Notes: generated by a model not told the origin, from the letters alone. A stretch of 64,000 bases of DNA from Streptomyces nitrosporeus (GCF_008704555.1 NZ_CP023702.1:5308001-5372000); one strand, 5' to 3'; counted from the first letter of the stretch, positions 9,382 through 18,133 are shown. Translations and numbers: made by a program.

Positions 9382-10521
9382 GTGGCCACGGACTACTACG
9401 CCGTACTCGGCGTGCGCCGCGACGCGTCCCAGGACGAGATCAAGAAGGCATTCCGCAGGCTCGCCCGCGAGCTGCACCCGGATGTCAATCCCGATCCGAA
9501 GACCCAGGAGCGGTTCAAGGAGATCAACGCCGCCTACGAGGTGCTGTCGGACCCGCAGAAGAAGCAGGTCTACGACCTCGGCGGCGACCCGCTGTCCGCC
9601 TCGGGCGGCGGCGGTGGCGCCGGCGGCTTCGGGGCCGGCGGCTTCGGCAACTTCAGCGACATCATGGACGCCTTCTTCGGCACGGCGTCGCAGCGCGGGC
9701 CCCGCTCGCGCACCCGGCGCGGCCAGGACGCCATGATCAGGCTGGAGATCGACCTCAACGAGGCGGCCTTCGGCACGACCAAGGACATCCAGGTCGACAC
9801 CGCCGTCGTCTGCACCACCTGCAGCGGCGAGGGGGCGGCCCCCGGCACCTCCGCGCAGACCTGTGACATGTGCCGCGGCCGCGGTGAGGTCTCCCAGGTC
9901 ACCCGGTCCTTCCTCGGCCAGGTCATGACCTCGCGCCCCTGCCCGCAGTGCCAGGGCTTCGGCACGGTCGTGCCCACCCCGTGCCCGGAGTGCGCCGGCG
10001 ACGGCCGCATCCGCTCGCGGCGCACCCTGACCGTGAAGATCCCCGCGGGTGTCGACAACGGCACCCGGATCCAGCTCGCGGGCGAGGGCGAGGTCGGCCC
10101 CGGAGGCGGCCCGGCCGGCGACCTGTACGTCGAGATCCACGAGCTGTCGCACCCGGTGTTCCAGCGCCGCGGCGACGACCTGCACTGCACGGTCACCATC
10201 CCGATGACGGCGGCGGCCCTCGGCACCCAGGTGCCGCTGGAGACGCTGGACGGCCTGGAGGAGATCGACATCCGCCCCGGAACCCAGTCCGGGCAGTCGG
10301 TCCCCCTGCACGGGCGGGGCATCACCCACCTGCGCGGCGGCGGGCGCGGCGACCTGATCGTGCACGTCGAGGTGACCACCCCGACGAAGCTGGACCCCGA
10401 GCAGGAACGCGTACTGCGCGAACTGGCGCAGATGCGCGGCGAGGAGCGGCCCACCGGGCAGTTCCAGCCGGGCCAGCAGGGCCTGTTCTCCCGGCTGAAG
10501 GACGCCTTCAACGGCCGCTGA
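9382..10521 (+). CDS. dnaJ: Molecular chaperone DnaJ (DnaJ2 type)
   Basis: A 379-residue type I J-protein that stimulates the ATPase of DnaK. The J-domain (residues 1-70) carries HPD near residue 33. A Gly/Phe-rich linker (about 70-92) follows, then the zinc domain with four CxxCxGxG motifs (CTTCSGEG, CDMCRGRG, CPQCQGFG, CPECAGDG; about residues 135-215) and the C-terminal substrate-binding domains. The GTG start follows the hrcA stop without a gap. This is the hrcA-linked DnaJ; the classical dnaK-grpE-dnaJ operon is elsewhere. A long hairpin closes the operon. Confidence 0.95.
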   Translation: MATDYYAVLGVRRDASQDEIKKAFRRLARELHPDVNPDPKTQERFKEINAAYEVLSDPQKKQVYDLGGDPLSASGGGGGAGGFGAGGFGNFSDIMDAFFGTASQRGPRSRTRRGQDAMIRLEIDLNEAAFGTTKDIQVDTAVVCTTCSGEGAAPGTSAQTCDMCRGRGEVSQVTRSFLGQVMTSRPCPQCQGFGTVVPTPCPECAGDGRIRSRRTLTVKIPAGVDNGTRIQLAGEGEVGPGGGPAGDLYVEIHELSHPVFQRRGDDLHCTVTIPMTAAALGTQVPLETLDGLEEIDIRPGTQSGQSVPLHGRGITHLRGGGRGDLIVHVEVTTPTKLDPEQERVLRELAQMRGEERPTGQFQPGQQGLFSRLKDAFNGR

Positions 10522-10539
10522 CCCCGGTCCCGCCCTTCC

Positions 10540-10576
10540 CGCGCCGCCCGCCGGTCCCGTACCGGCGGGCGGCGCG
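10540..10576 (+). terminator. Hairpin terminator after hrcA-dnaJ
   Basis: A perfect 15-bp stem (10540-10554 with 10562-10576, arm CGCGCCGCCCGCCGG) and a 7-base loop, starting 18 bases after the dnaJ stop. There is no U-tract, which is normal for Streptomyces. Confidence 0.8.
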
Positions 10577-10687
10577 GCGCGTTCCGGCGGGGGACGGGCC
10601 CGGGGCGGGACCGGGGCGCACCCCGGTACGCCGGGGTGCCTCCGGGCCGCATTCGGTACGCCCCACCGGACGTGGGACGATTCGTCC

Positions 10688-11761
10688 ATGTCCCTGGCGC
10701 TGAACGGCCTCTGCCGCTACCCCGTCGTACAGGCCCCGATGGCCGGTGGTGCCTCCGGTCCGCCGCTGGCCGCCGCCGTCTCCGACGCCGGAGGGCTCGG
10801 TTTCCTCGCCGCCGGCTACAGGACGGCCGACGGGATGCGCGACGAGATCGGGCGGCTGCGCGGGATGACCGGGCGGCCCTTCGGCGTGAACCTCTTCATG
10901 CCGCAGCCCCCGCCCGCCGGCACCGACGCCGTCGAGGCCTACCGCCGGCGGCTCGCGGACGAGGCCGTCCGGTACGGGACCCCGCCCGGCGACCCCGGGG
11001 GCGACGGCGACGACGGCTACGAGGCCAAGATCGCGATCCTGCTCGACGACCCCGTGCCCGTGGTCTCCTTCACCTTCGGCTGCCCCGCGCCCGAGGTCCT
11101 CGGCGCGCTGGCCGGGGCCGGTACGTTCACCATGGTGACGGTCACCTCGGTCCAGGAGGCCCGCGACGCCCGGCGGGCGGGCGCCCAGGCGGTCTGCGTC
11201 CAGGGCACCGAGGCCGGCGGCCACCGCTCCACGCACCGGGACGACCCGCAAGGCGGGCTCACCGGGACCGGGCTCCTCAGCCTCCTCGCCGAGGTCCGCG
11301 AGAGCGTCCGGATCCCGGTCGTCGCGGCCGGCGGGCTGATGCGCGGCTCCCAGATCGCCGCGGTGCTGGCCGCCGGGGCCGAGGCCGCGCAGCTGGGGAC
11401 GGCGTTCCTGCCCTGCCCCGAGTCCGGTGCCCACCCGCTGCACAAACAGGCCCTCACCGACCCGCTGTTCGTGACGACGGCCCTGACCCGGGCCTTCTCC
11501 GGCCGCCCCGCACGCGGGCTGGTCAACCGCTTCGTCCGCGAGCACGGGGCCTGCGCCCCGGCCGCCTATCCGCAGGTGCACCGGATGACCGGCCCCCTGC
11601 GCAAGGCCGCCGCCCTGGCCGGGGACGCGCAGGGCATGGCCCTGTGGGCGGGCCAGGGCCACCGGATGGCACGCGCGCTGCCCGCCGGTGAACTCGTGGA
11701 ACTGCTCGTCGCGGAAATGGACGCCGCAGCCGCGGCCGTGAGTGGGAGGAGCGCCCGGTGA
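10688..11761 (+). CDS. Nitronate monooxygenase-like flavoprotein
   Basis: A 357-residue FMN-dependent TIM-barrel protein of the nitronate monooxygenase/2-nitropropane dioxygenase family. Features seen: the N-terminal PVVQAPMAGGASGPPLAAAV, a phosphate-binding segment AVCVQGTEAGGHRS near residue 170-183, and IPVVAAGGLMRGSQIAAVLAAGAEAAQLGTAF arranged as in family members (the core is VAAGGL and AAGAEAAQLGTAFL). Family members oxidise alkyl nitronates, but some act as enoyl reductases, so the substrate here is open. It overlaps rsmE by four bases and is therefore probably translationally coupled to it. Confidence 0.85.
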   Translation: MSLALNGLCRYPVVQAPMAGGASGPPLAAAVSDAGGLGFLAAGYRTADGMRDEIGRLRGMTGRPFGVNLFMPQPPPAGTDAVEAYRRRLADEAVRYGTPPGDPGGDGDDGYEAKIAILLDDPVPVVSFTFGCPAPEVLGALAGAGTFTMVTVTSVQEARDARRAGAQAVCVQGTEAGGHRSTHRDDPQGGLTGTGLLSLLAEVRESVRIPVVAAGGLMRGSQIAAVLAAGAEAAQLGTAFLPCPESGAHPLHKQALTDPLFVTTALTRAFSGRPARGLVNRFVREHGACAPAAYPQVHRMTGPLRKAAALAGDAQGMALWAGQGHRMARALPAGELVELLVAEMDAAAAAVSGRSAR

Positions 11762-12501
11762 CCGCACCGGTCTTCGTCGTCGGACAGCTGCCCGGAGGGC
11801 CGGAGTTCGTCCTGGACGGCCCGGAAGGGCGGCACGCCGTATCGGTCAAGCGGCTGGCCCCCGGGGAGGAGGTCGTCCTCACCGACGGGCACGGCCGCTG
11901 GACCCGGGGCCTGGTCCGCGCGGCCGAGGGGAAGGACCGCCTGGTCGTCGAGGTGGGCCCGGTCCAGGAGGACCCCGCCCCCGAACCCCGCGTCACCGTC
12001 GTCCAGGCCCTCCCCAAGGGGGACCGGGGCGAGGTCGCCGTCGAGACGATGACCGAGACCGGGGTCGACGTGATCGTGCCCTGGCAGGCCGCGCGCTGCA
12101 TCACGCAGTGGAAGGGCGACCGCGGCCTCAAGTCACTCGCCAAGTGGCGCACCACGGCACGCGAGGCCGGCAAGCAGTCGCGCCGGACGCGCTTCCCGGA
12201 GGTGACCGGGGCGATGACGACCAAGCAGATCGCAGCCCTGCTGGCCGGGGCGGACTTCGCAGGGGTCCTGCACGAGGACCGCGAGGCCCCGAGCGCCGCG
12301 CTCGCCACCGCCGAACTCCCCGCCCGCGGCTCGATCGTGCTGGTCGTGGGCCCGGAGGGCGGTGTCTCCCCGCAGGAGCTCGCCGCCTTCGCCGAAGCCG
12401 GCGCCCCGGCCTACCGGCTCGGCCCGAGCGTGCTGCGCACCTCGACCGCGGGGACGGCCGCCGCGGCGCTGCTGATGGGGCGCACGGGCCGCTGGGGCTG
12501 A
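11758..12501 (+). CDS. rsmE: 16S rRNA (uracil(1498)-N(3))-methyltransferase RsmE
   Basis: A 247-residue SPOUT-class methyltransferase that methylates N3 of U1498 in 16S rRNA. The N-terminal PUA-like part has GPEGRHAVSVKRL. The C-terminal knot has the family landmarks: QALPKGDRGE, TETGVDVIVPW, VVGPEGGVSPQE and LGPSVLRTSTAGTAA near the end. The GTG start overlaps the upstream stop (GTGA). Linkage of RsmE to the dnaJ region is common in actinobacteria and other Gram-positives. Confidence 0.93.
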   Translation: MTAPVFVVGQLPGGPEFVLDGPEGRHAVSVKRLAPGEEVVLTDGHGRWTRGLVRAAEGKDRLVVEVGPVQEDPAPEPRVTVVQALPKGDRGEVAVETMTETGVDVIVPWQAARCITQWKGDRGLKSLAKWRTTAREAGKQSRRTRFPEVTGAMTTKQIAALLAGADFAGVLHEDREAPSAALATAELPARGSIVLVVGPEGGVSPQELAAFAEAGAPAYRLGPSVLRTSTAGTAAAALLMGRTGRWG

Positions 12502-12872
12502 CCCCGGCCCGGGTCCCGGGACCCGCCGCGGCTCCCGGGACCCGCCGCAGCCCGCTCCCGGACCCGCCGCGGTCCGTCCCGGGTCCCGCCGGACCCGTCG
12601 CAGGCCGCCCTGGATCCCGCCGGGCCCGCCGCGGCCCGCCCCGGGTCCCGCCGGGCCCAGCGACCGGGAGCCCCCGGATCCCGCGGGGCCCGGCACCGGG
12701 AGTCCGCCGCGGCCCCCGGACCCCCCCGAGCCCGTCGCGGCCCGCGCCGGGCTCGGGGCGCGGAGCCGGATAGCATGCCGGGGTACCGAGAGCACGCCCA
12801 CCGGGCGCGTCGCACGCGAGTGCCCCGCACCGCGCGTACGACCGCTCACCACGCGACCGAGGAGGCCGGACC
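12502..12872. repeat. Gene-free region with degenerate GC-rich repeats
   Basis: From about 12505 to 12735 the sequence is built from irregular repeats of CCCGGGTCCCGCCGG and CCGCCGCGGCCCG elements that can fold in many ways. Open frames through it are repetitive in composition and have no credible domain. The end of the gap (about 12770-12872) should contain the promoter and ribosome-binding site (GAGGAGG before the ATG at 12873) of the HIT gene. Confidence 0.5.
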
Positions 12873-13232
12873 ATGGCGGGAGAGCCGCAGACCGACTGCC
12901 TGTTCTGCAAGATCGTCACGGGGGACGTCCCGGCGACCGTCGTGCGCGAGAGCGACACCACCGTCGCCTTCCGCGACATAAACCCCCAGGCCCCCACCCA
13001 TGTCCTGGTCATCCCCAAGGCGCACTACCCGGACGCCGCCTCCCTCGCCGCGGCCGAACCGCTGGTCGCCGCCGACGTGCTGCGCGAGGCCGGACAGATC
13101 GCGGTGGAGGAGAAGCTCACCGAGACCGGCTACCGCATCGTGTTCAACACCGGCGCCGGTGCCGGGCAGACCGTCTTCCACGCCCACGCCCACGTCCTCG
13201 GCGGCCGCGGCCTGCAGTGGCCCCCCGGCTAG
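12873..13232 (+). CDS. HIT family nucleotide-binding protein
   Basis: A 119-residue histidine-triad protein, predicted nucleotide hydrolase or transferase acting on nucleoside monophosphate-linked compounds. The N-terminal CLFCKIVTGDVPATVV and the catalytic triad FHAHAHVLGG (HxHxH, with the middle histidine as nucleophile by family knowledge) near residue 105-114 are present. Length is typical of the Hint group. A strong GAGGAGG precedes the ATG. RNase Z follows 15 bases after the stop, so the two are likely in one transcript. Confidence 0.9.
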   Translation: MAGEPQTDCLFCKIVTGDVPATVVRESDTTVAFRDINPQAPTHVLVIPKAHYPDAASLAAAEPLVAADVLREAGQIAVEEKLTETGYRIVFNTGAGAGQTVFHAHAHVLGGRGLQWPPG

Positions 13233-13247
13233 GTCCGGGGCCCTCTC

Positions 13248-14159
13248 GTGTCCGTACGCGAACTCGTCGTCCTCGGCACCGCCAGCCAGGTCCCGACCCG
13301 GCACCGCAACCACAACGGCTACCTGCTGCGCTGGGACGGCGAGGGCATCCTCTTCGACCCCGGTGAGGGCACCCAGCGCCAGATGCTGCGGGCCGGCGTC
13401 GCCGCGCACGACATCGACCGGATCTGCGTCACCCACTTCCACGGCGACCACGCCCTGGGCCTCGCCGGGGTGATCCAGCGGATCAACCTGGACCAGGTGC
13501 CGCACCCGGTCACCGCCCACTACCCGGCCTCCGGGCAGCGCTTCTTCGACCGGCTGCGGTACGCCACCGCCTACCGGGAGACCGTCGGGCTGGACCGGGT
13601 GCCGCTGGACGGCGAGGGCGGCGTCCTCGCCGTCACCGACGCGTACACCCTCCAGGGCCGCAGGCTCTCGCACCCGGTCGAGTCCTACGGCTACCGCCTC
13701 ACCGAACCCGACCGGCGCCGCATGCTCCCGGCGAAGCTGGCCGGCCACGGCATCACCGGACCCGACGTCGGACGGCTCCAGCGGGAGGGGGAGCTGCGCG
13801 GTGTCACACTGGACGAGGTGTCCGAGCACCGGCGCGGGCAGCGGTTCGCGTTCGTCATGGACACCCGGCTCTGCGACGGCGCGTTCGCCCTGGCCGAGGG
13901 GTGCGACATGCTGGTCATCGAGTCGACCTTCCTCGACGAGGACGGCCGCCTCGCCGCCGACCACGGACACCTCACCGCCGGCCAGGCGGCCCGGGTGGCA
14001 AAGGAGTCCGGCGTACGGCACCTGGTGCTGACGCACTTCTCCCAGCGCTACCACGACCCCGCGGTCTTCGAGGAACAGGCCAGGGCAGCCGGCTTCGAAG
14101 GGGAACTGACCATCGCCCGGGACCTGATCACGGTCCCCGTACCCACCCGCCACCAGTGA
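13248..14159 (+). CDS. rnz: Ribonuclease Z
   Basis: A 303-residue tRNA 3'-processing endonuclease of the metallo-beta-lactamase superfamily. The zinc signature THFHGDHALG (HxHxDH) is near residue 63-72, preceded by LFDPGEGTQRQ; DTRLCDGA provides the bridging aspartate and LTHFSQRY the later histidine, as in RNase Z/ElaC. The length matches the short bacterial form. The start is the GTG at 13248, 15 bases after the HIT stop. The stop overlaps the start of the next gene. Confidence 0.9.
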   Translation: MSVRELVVLGTASQVPTRHRNHNGYLLRWDGEGILFDPGEGTQRQMLRAGVAAHDIDRICVTHFHGDHALGLAGVIQRINLDQVPHPVTAHYPASGQRFFDRLRYATAYRETVGLDRVPLDGEGGVLAVTDAYTLQGRRLSHPVESYGYRLTEPDRRRMLPAKLAGHGITGPDVGRLQREGELRGVTLDEVSEHRRGQRFAFVMDTRLCDGAFALAEGCDMLVIESTFLDEDGRLAADHGHLTAGQAARVAKESGVRHLVLTHFSQRYHDPAVFEEQARAAGFEGELTIARDLITVPVPTRHQ

Positions 14160-15169
14160 CGAGTTACGAGAACCCCGTGCACCTCCCCAAAGCAGAACTC
14201 CACCTCCACATCGAAGGGACCCTCGAACCCGAGCTGGCCTTCACGCTCGCCGCGCGCAACGGCGTCGAACTGCCCTACGCGGACACCGAGCAGCTGCGTA
14301 CCGCCTACCTCTTCGACGACCTCCAGAGCTTCCTCGACCTGTACTACGCCCTGATGACGGTGCTGCGCACCGAGGACGACTTCACCGAGCTGGCCGACGC
14401 CTACCTCGCCCGCGCCGCCGCCCAGGGCGTCCGCCACGCGGAGATCTTCTTCGACCCGCAGGCCCACACGGCCCGCGGCGTGGAGATCGGCACCGTGATC
14501 GAGGGACTCGGCAGGGCCCTGGAGGCGTCCGAGGAGAAGCACGGCGTCTCCACCCAGCTGATCATGTGCTTCCTGCGGGACGAGTCCGCCGAATCGGCCC
14601 TGGCGACCCTCCGGGCCGCCGAACCGTATCTGCACCGCATCAGCGCCGTCGGCCTCGACTCCGCCGAGGTCGGCCACCCGCCCGCCAAGTTCCGCGAGGT
14701 GTACGAGGCGGCCGCGGCCCTCGGCCTGCGCAAGGTCGCCCACGCCGGCGAGGAGGGCCCGCCCGCCTACATCCGCGAGGCCCTGGACGTCCTCGGCGTC
14801 GAACGCGTCGACCACGGCCTGCGCTGCATGGAGGACCCGGAACTCGTGGCACGGCTGGTCGCCGACCGGGTGCCGCTGACCCTCTGCCCGCTGTCCAACG
14901 TCCGGCTGCGCGCCGTCGGGGTACTGGAGGAGCACCCGCTGCCCGCCATGATGGACGCCGGACTGCTCTGCACGGTCAACTCCGACGACCCGGCCTACTT
15001 CGGCGGATACGTCGGTGACACCTTCCACGCCGTCCACGAGGCGCTCGGTCTGGACCGTGAACAGCTGCGCACCCTGGCCCGCAACTCCTTCGAGGCGGCC
15101 TTCCTCGACCACGACGAGGAGCGCAGGGCGCGCTACCTCGCCGAGGTCGAGGCCTACGAGTTCGACTGA
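14156..15169 (+). CDS. Adenine deaminase-type amidohydrolase (adenosine deaminase superfamily)
   Basis: A 337-residue zinc-dependent purine deaminase. Catalytic features are present: AELHLHIEGT (HxH) near residue 10-20, VAHAGEEGPP (metal His and proton-transfer Glu), RVDHGLR, and NSDDPAYFGGY with the Asp-Asp pair. The HAGEEGPPxYI and DPAYFGGY signatures are, to my knowledge, those of the adenine (base) deaminase branch that includes yeast Aah1; adenosine deaminases usually have HAGE..G and NTDDP. Generic annotation would be adenosine deaminase. The GTG start at 14156 overlaps the rnz stop in a GTGA junction, so translation is likely coupled. Confidence 0.85.
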   Translation: MTSYENPVHLPKAELHLHIEGTLEPELAFTLAARNGVELPYADTEQLRTAYLFDDLQSFLDLYYALMTVLRTEDDFTELADAYLARAAAQGVRHAEIFFDPQAHTARGVEIGTVIEGLGRALEASEEKHGVSTQLIMCFLRDESAESALATLRAAEPYLHRISAVGLDSAEVGHPPAKFREVYEAAAALGLRKVAHAGEEGPPAYIREALDVLGVERVDHGLRCMEDPELVARLVADRVPLTLCPLSNVRLRAVGVLEEHPLPAMMDAGLLCTVNSDDPAYFGGYVGDTFHAVHEALGLDREQLRTLARNSFEAAFLDHDEERRARYLAEVEAYEFD

Positions 15170-15194
15170 GCGGCCGTCCGGCGGCCTTCGGGAG

Positions 15195-15211
15195 GGGCCG
15201 GTTCCCGGCCC
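15195..15211. terminator. Short hairpin between convergent genes
   Basis: GGGCCGG, a TTC loop and CCGGCCC (7-bp perfect stem) lie between the convergent deaminase and MFS genes. It is short, so its role as a bidirectional terminator is only likely. Confidence 0.4.
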
Positions 15212-15227
15212 GGCGGGCGGGCCCCCG

Positions 15228-16559
15228 CTACGGGCGCCCGCCCTGCCCGGCCCCGCCGGCCGTACGGAACGCGCTCCGCACCAGCCGCCTCCGCCGCAGC
15301 GCGGGCACGTCGATCTCCGCGACGGCCTGCTCCGGGGCGCCCAGTTCGGGCACCGCGCCGGGCAGGCTGTTCGTGGTGGCGGCCAGCAGGGCCGCCGGGG
15401 CGCCGCCCCGGCGCCGCACCGAACCGGGGACCAGCGGACGGCCGCCGGTGTGCAGGGCGACGGCGGTGACCGGGGCGGCGACCAGCAGGGTGGCCGCGCC
15501 CAGGATCAGCCCCATCGCGGTGTAGCCCGCCTGCTGGGACAGCACGCTGCCCAGCACCGGGCCGCAGGCCGTACCGACGGATGACGCGGACCCCGCCAGG
15601 ACCGCCCAGCGGCCCCGTACGTCCAGCGAGGCCGCCAGCCCGATCAGATAGGACAGGACCACCGGGTAGAAGGCGTTCCAGAGGATCTCGCCGGTCGCGA
15701 AGGCGCCGAGGCCGTCCGCCGACGAGCTGAGCACGATGCTCCCCGCGATGACCATCGTCCCGACGCCGATCGGTACCGCGCGGCCGAGCCGGGCGCCCAG
15801 CATCCCGGCACCCGCCACCCCGAGCAGTCCGGCGCCGAGCGCCGCGGCGAACACCACGCCGATGGTCACCTCGGACAGCCCCACCTGCTCGACGCCGATA
15901 CGGCTGCTCACCCCCCACAGGGCGTTCTGCGCCATGGACCACACCAGCATGCCGGCGGCGAGCACCAGGCCCGAGCGCCGGTGCGGCAACCGCCCCCGGG
16001 CCGCCGCGGCCGCACCGGCCGGCGTGCCGCCGTCCAGACGCGCGGTGGCCGGCCAGGCCAGCAGGGCGACCAGGGCGATGGAGGCGAACGGGAGCCGGTG
16101 CCCCCCGCCGAGGTGGGGGATCGTCAGGTAGAGCACCCCGGCCGTCGCGGAGACGCTCAGCAGCCCCAGGGACGACGTCCGGTGCGGGTCGCGCTGCGCC
16201 GCGATGCCCGCCGCCGCGACCGCGGTGGCCGTGCCGGAACCGAGGCCGCCGGCCACCACACCGGCGACCACCAGCGGCACCGAGCCGCTCAGCGCGGCGC
16301 AGCCGTACCCCAGCACGGCGAGCACCAGCCCGGCACGCGCCGGTCTGCGCGCCCCGTACCGTTCCACGCGCCCCGCGAGCGCGAAACCGGCCGAGGCCGA
16401 GCTCAGCAGCAGGGCGCTGCCGACCAGCCCGGCCTGGGCGGTGGTCAGCCCCAGATAGACGCTGAGGCGGCCGACGACGGTGGGGAGCAGATAGGCGGCG
16501 AGGTAACCGGCGGTGAACACGGCGACCAGGGGCCACGCGGCGCGCGGGCGCGAGGACAT
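15228..16559 (-). CDS. MFS transporter
   Basis: A 443-residue major facilitator superfamily membrane protein with about twelve hydrophobic helices. The N-terminal half begins with AAWPLVAVFTAGYLAAYLLP and the second helix region AQAGLVGSALLLSSASAG. The ATG at 16559 has an upstream AGGA at good spacing; an ATG six codons earlier (16577) and longer starts are less convincing. The C-terminal tail of about 50 residues after the last helix is hydrophilic. The substrate cannot be told from sequence. It diverges from the PfkB kinase gene, and a perfect CRP-like palindrome lies between them. Confidence 0.85.
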   Translation of the reverse strand: MSSRPRAAWPLVAVFTAGYLAAYLLPTVVGRLSVYLGLTTAQAGLVGSALLLSSASAGFALAGRVERYGARRPARAGLVLAVLGYGCAALSGSVPLVVAGVVAGGLGSGTATAVAAAGIAAQRDPHRTSSLGLLSVSATAGVLYLTIPHLGGGHRLPFASIALVALLAWPATARLDGGTPAGAAAAARGRLPHRRSGLVLAAGMLVWSMAQNALWGVSSRIGVEQVGLSEVTIGVVFAAALGAGLLGVAGAGMLGARLGRAVPIGVGTMVIAGSIVLSSSADGLGAFATGEILWNAFYPVVLSYLIGLAASLDVRGRWAVLAGSASSVGTACGPVLGSVLSQQAGYTAMGLILGAATLLVAAPVTAVALHTGGRPLVPGSVRRRGGAPAALLAATTNSLPGAVPELGAPEQAVAEIDVPALRRRRLVRSAFRTAGGAGQGGRP

Positions 16560-16730
16560 GGGCGTTCCTGAAGACATGCCTGAGCAGGCAGAAGAAGGCA
16601 GGGGAGGGTGAGGCGAAGGAGGCGCAAGCCTGAAGAAGCGGGAAACGCGGCACTCGTCGTCAACGGTCCCGAACGGTGCTCGCGGGCCAATTTGTATCAA
16701 GTACGCACAGCGGACGGAAAGACGACTCTA

Positions 16731-16746
16731 TGTGATCTAGATCACA
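16731..16746. promoter_or_regulatory. Perfect CRP-type palindrome
   Basis: TGTGATCTAGATCACA is a 16-base perfect palindrome with the TGTGA-N6-TCACA core of the CRP/FNR family. It lies in the divergent gap, 172 bases before the MFS start and 193 bases before the PfkB start. Either gene, or both, could be controlled. Streptomyces encodes a Crp that recognises this type of sequence by family knowledge. Confidence 0.7.
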
Positions 16747-16938
16747 GATTGGTTTAGAGCCGTGACCTCCGGGTAGCTCTCCAGGTTTTCGCAGGTCGGG
16801 GAAGGTGTGTCAGGGGACGAGGTGAACCGGTGACCTGGCCGCGGGCCGGGCGCGCACGGGCTTACCGGGCGCTCCGGCGTATCGGGCACACTGGCCGGAA
16901 TCCGCAGGTTCGTAATCCGCCACGGCAGGAGGCGCACG

Positions 16939-18057
16939 GTGAGCACAGACAACCCAGGCATCGACCCGCTGCTCGGTCTGCGTGTCCCCGAGGACCCGGC
17001 CTGCGACGTCTTCCTCACCGGCACGGTCTTCCTGGACATCATCTTCACCGGCCTGGACAGCGCGCCCGTACGCGGCACCGAGTCCTGGGCCAGGGGCATG
17101 GGGTCCAGCCCCGGAGGCGTCGCCAACATGGCCACCGCGCTCGCCCGGCTCGGACTCCACACCTCGCTCGCCGCCGCGTTCGGCGACGACCACTACGGCG
17201 AGTACTGCTGGGACGCCCTGGAGCAGGGGGAGGGCATCGACCTGTCCCTCTCGCGGCGGATCCCCGGCTGGCACTCGCCGGTCACCGTCTCCATGGCCTA
17301 CGAGGGTGAGCGCACGATGGTCTCGCACGGCCACGAGGCCCCGGTCCCCCTGCCCGGCTGCGCCTTCCCCACCCGCCCGCCCCGGGCCCGCGCGGCCGTC
17401 GCCTCGCTCACCCCCGGCCGCAGTGAGCCGTGGGTGGCCGCCGCCGCCCGCGACGGCGCCCTGATCTTCGCGGACGTCGGCTGGGACGAGACCGGCCGCT
17501 GGGACCTGGACGCCCTGCCCGGCCTCGGCCACTGCCTCGCCTTCCTCCCCAACGCCGAGGAGGCCATGCGCTACACCCGTACCGATTGCCCCCGCGCCGC
17601 CGCGCACGCGCTGGCCGAACGGGTCCCGCTCGCCGTCGTCACGCTGGGCGCGGAGGGGGCCTACGCCGTGGACGGGGCCACCGGGGCCGCCGCCTCGGTC
17701 CCCGCCATCGCGGTGGAGGCGCTCGATCCCACCGGGGCGGGCGACGTCTTCGTCGCCGGATTCGTCACCGGCACCCTGGCCGACTGGCCCCTGGCCGACC
17801 GCATCGCCTTCGCCGGGCTGACCGCCGCCCTCTCGGTGCAGGAGTTCGGCGGCTCGCTCTCGGCCCCCGGCTGGACGGAGATCGCCGGCTGGTGGCAGCA
17901 GGTACGCGGCTGCGCCGGCCAGGACCCCGCCGCCCTGGAGCGCTACGCCTTCCTGGACGACCTGCTGCCCGCCGCCGGCCGCGACTGGCCGCTGCGCAGG
18001 GCCGTGCCCACCATCGGTTTCGGCCGCGGCGGGGAGGGACTCCCGGCTCCACGGTGA
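16939..18057 (+). CDS. PfkB family carbohydrate or nucleoside kinase
   Basis: A 372-residue ribokinase-like sugar kinase. The N-terminal motif SPGGVANMATALARLG (sugar-binding GG, residues about 56-71) and the C-terminal signature DPTGAGDVFVAGF, with the catalytic aspartate of GAGD near residue 256, are both intact. Family members phosphorylate ribose, fructose, 2-keto-3-deoxygluconate or nucleosides; the substrate here is undetermined. A GTG start with AGGAG upstream is used. It has an extra C-terminal tail of about 70 residues beyond the kinase fold. The gene diverges from an MFS transporter across the CRP palindrome, which may hint at a joint catabolic role. Confidence 0.88.
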   Translation: MSTDNPGIDPLLGLRVPEDPACDVFLTGTVFLDIIFTGLDSAPVRGTESWARGMGSSPGGVANMATALARLGLHTSLAAAFGDDHYGEYCWDALEQGEGIDLSLSRRIPGWHSPVTVSMAYEGERTMVSHGHEAPVPLPGCAFPTRPPRARAAVASLTPGRSEPWVAAAARDGALIFADVGWDETGRWDLDALPGLGHCLAFLPNAEEAMRYTRTDCPRAAAHALAERVPLAVVTLGAEGAYAVDGATGAAASVPAIAVEALDPTGAGDVFVAGFVTGTLADWPLADRIAFAGLTAALSVQEFGGSLSAPGWTEIAGWWQQVRGCAGQDPAALERYAFLDDLLPAAGRDWPLRRAVPTIGFGRGGEGLPAPR

Positions 18058-18133
18058 GGGTCCGTGGCGAGCGGCCGTGGCGAGGAGCCGCAGTGAGGGC
18101 CCGTGGCGAGCGGCCGTGGCGGGAAGCCGCGCG
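18056..18133 (+). repeat. 39-base direct repeat, two copies
   Basis: Two consecutive copies of a 39-base unit that begins TGAGGG and contains the identical 20-mer CGTGGCGAGCGGCCGTGGCG (18063-18082 and 18102-18121) with a few changes elsewhere. It begins at the stop codon of the kinase gene and lies before phoH. Confidence 0.6.
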
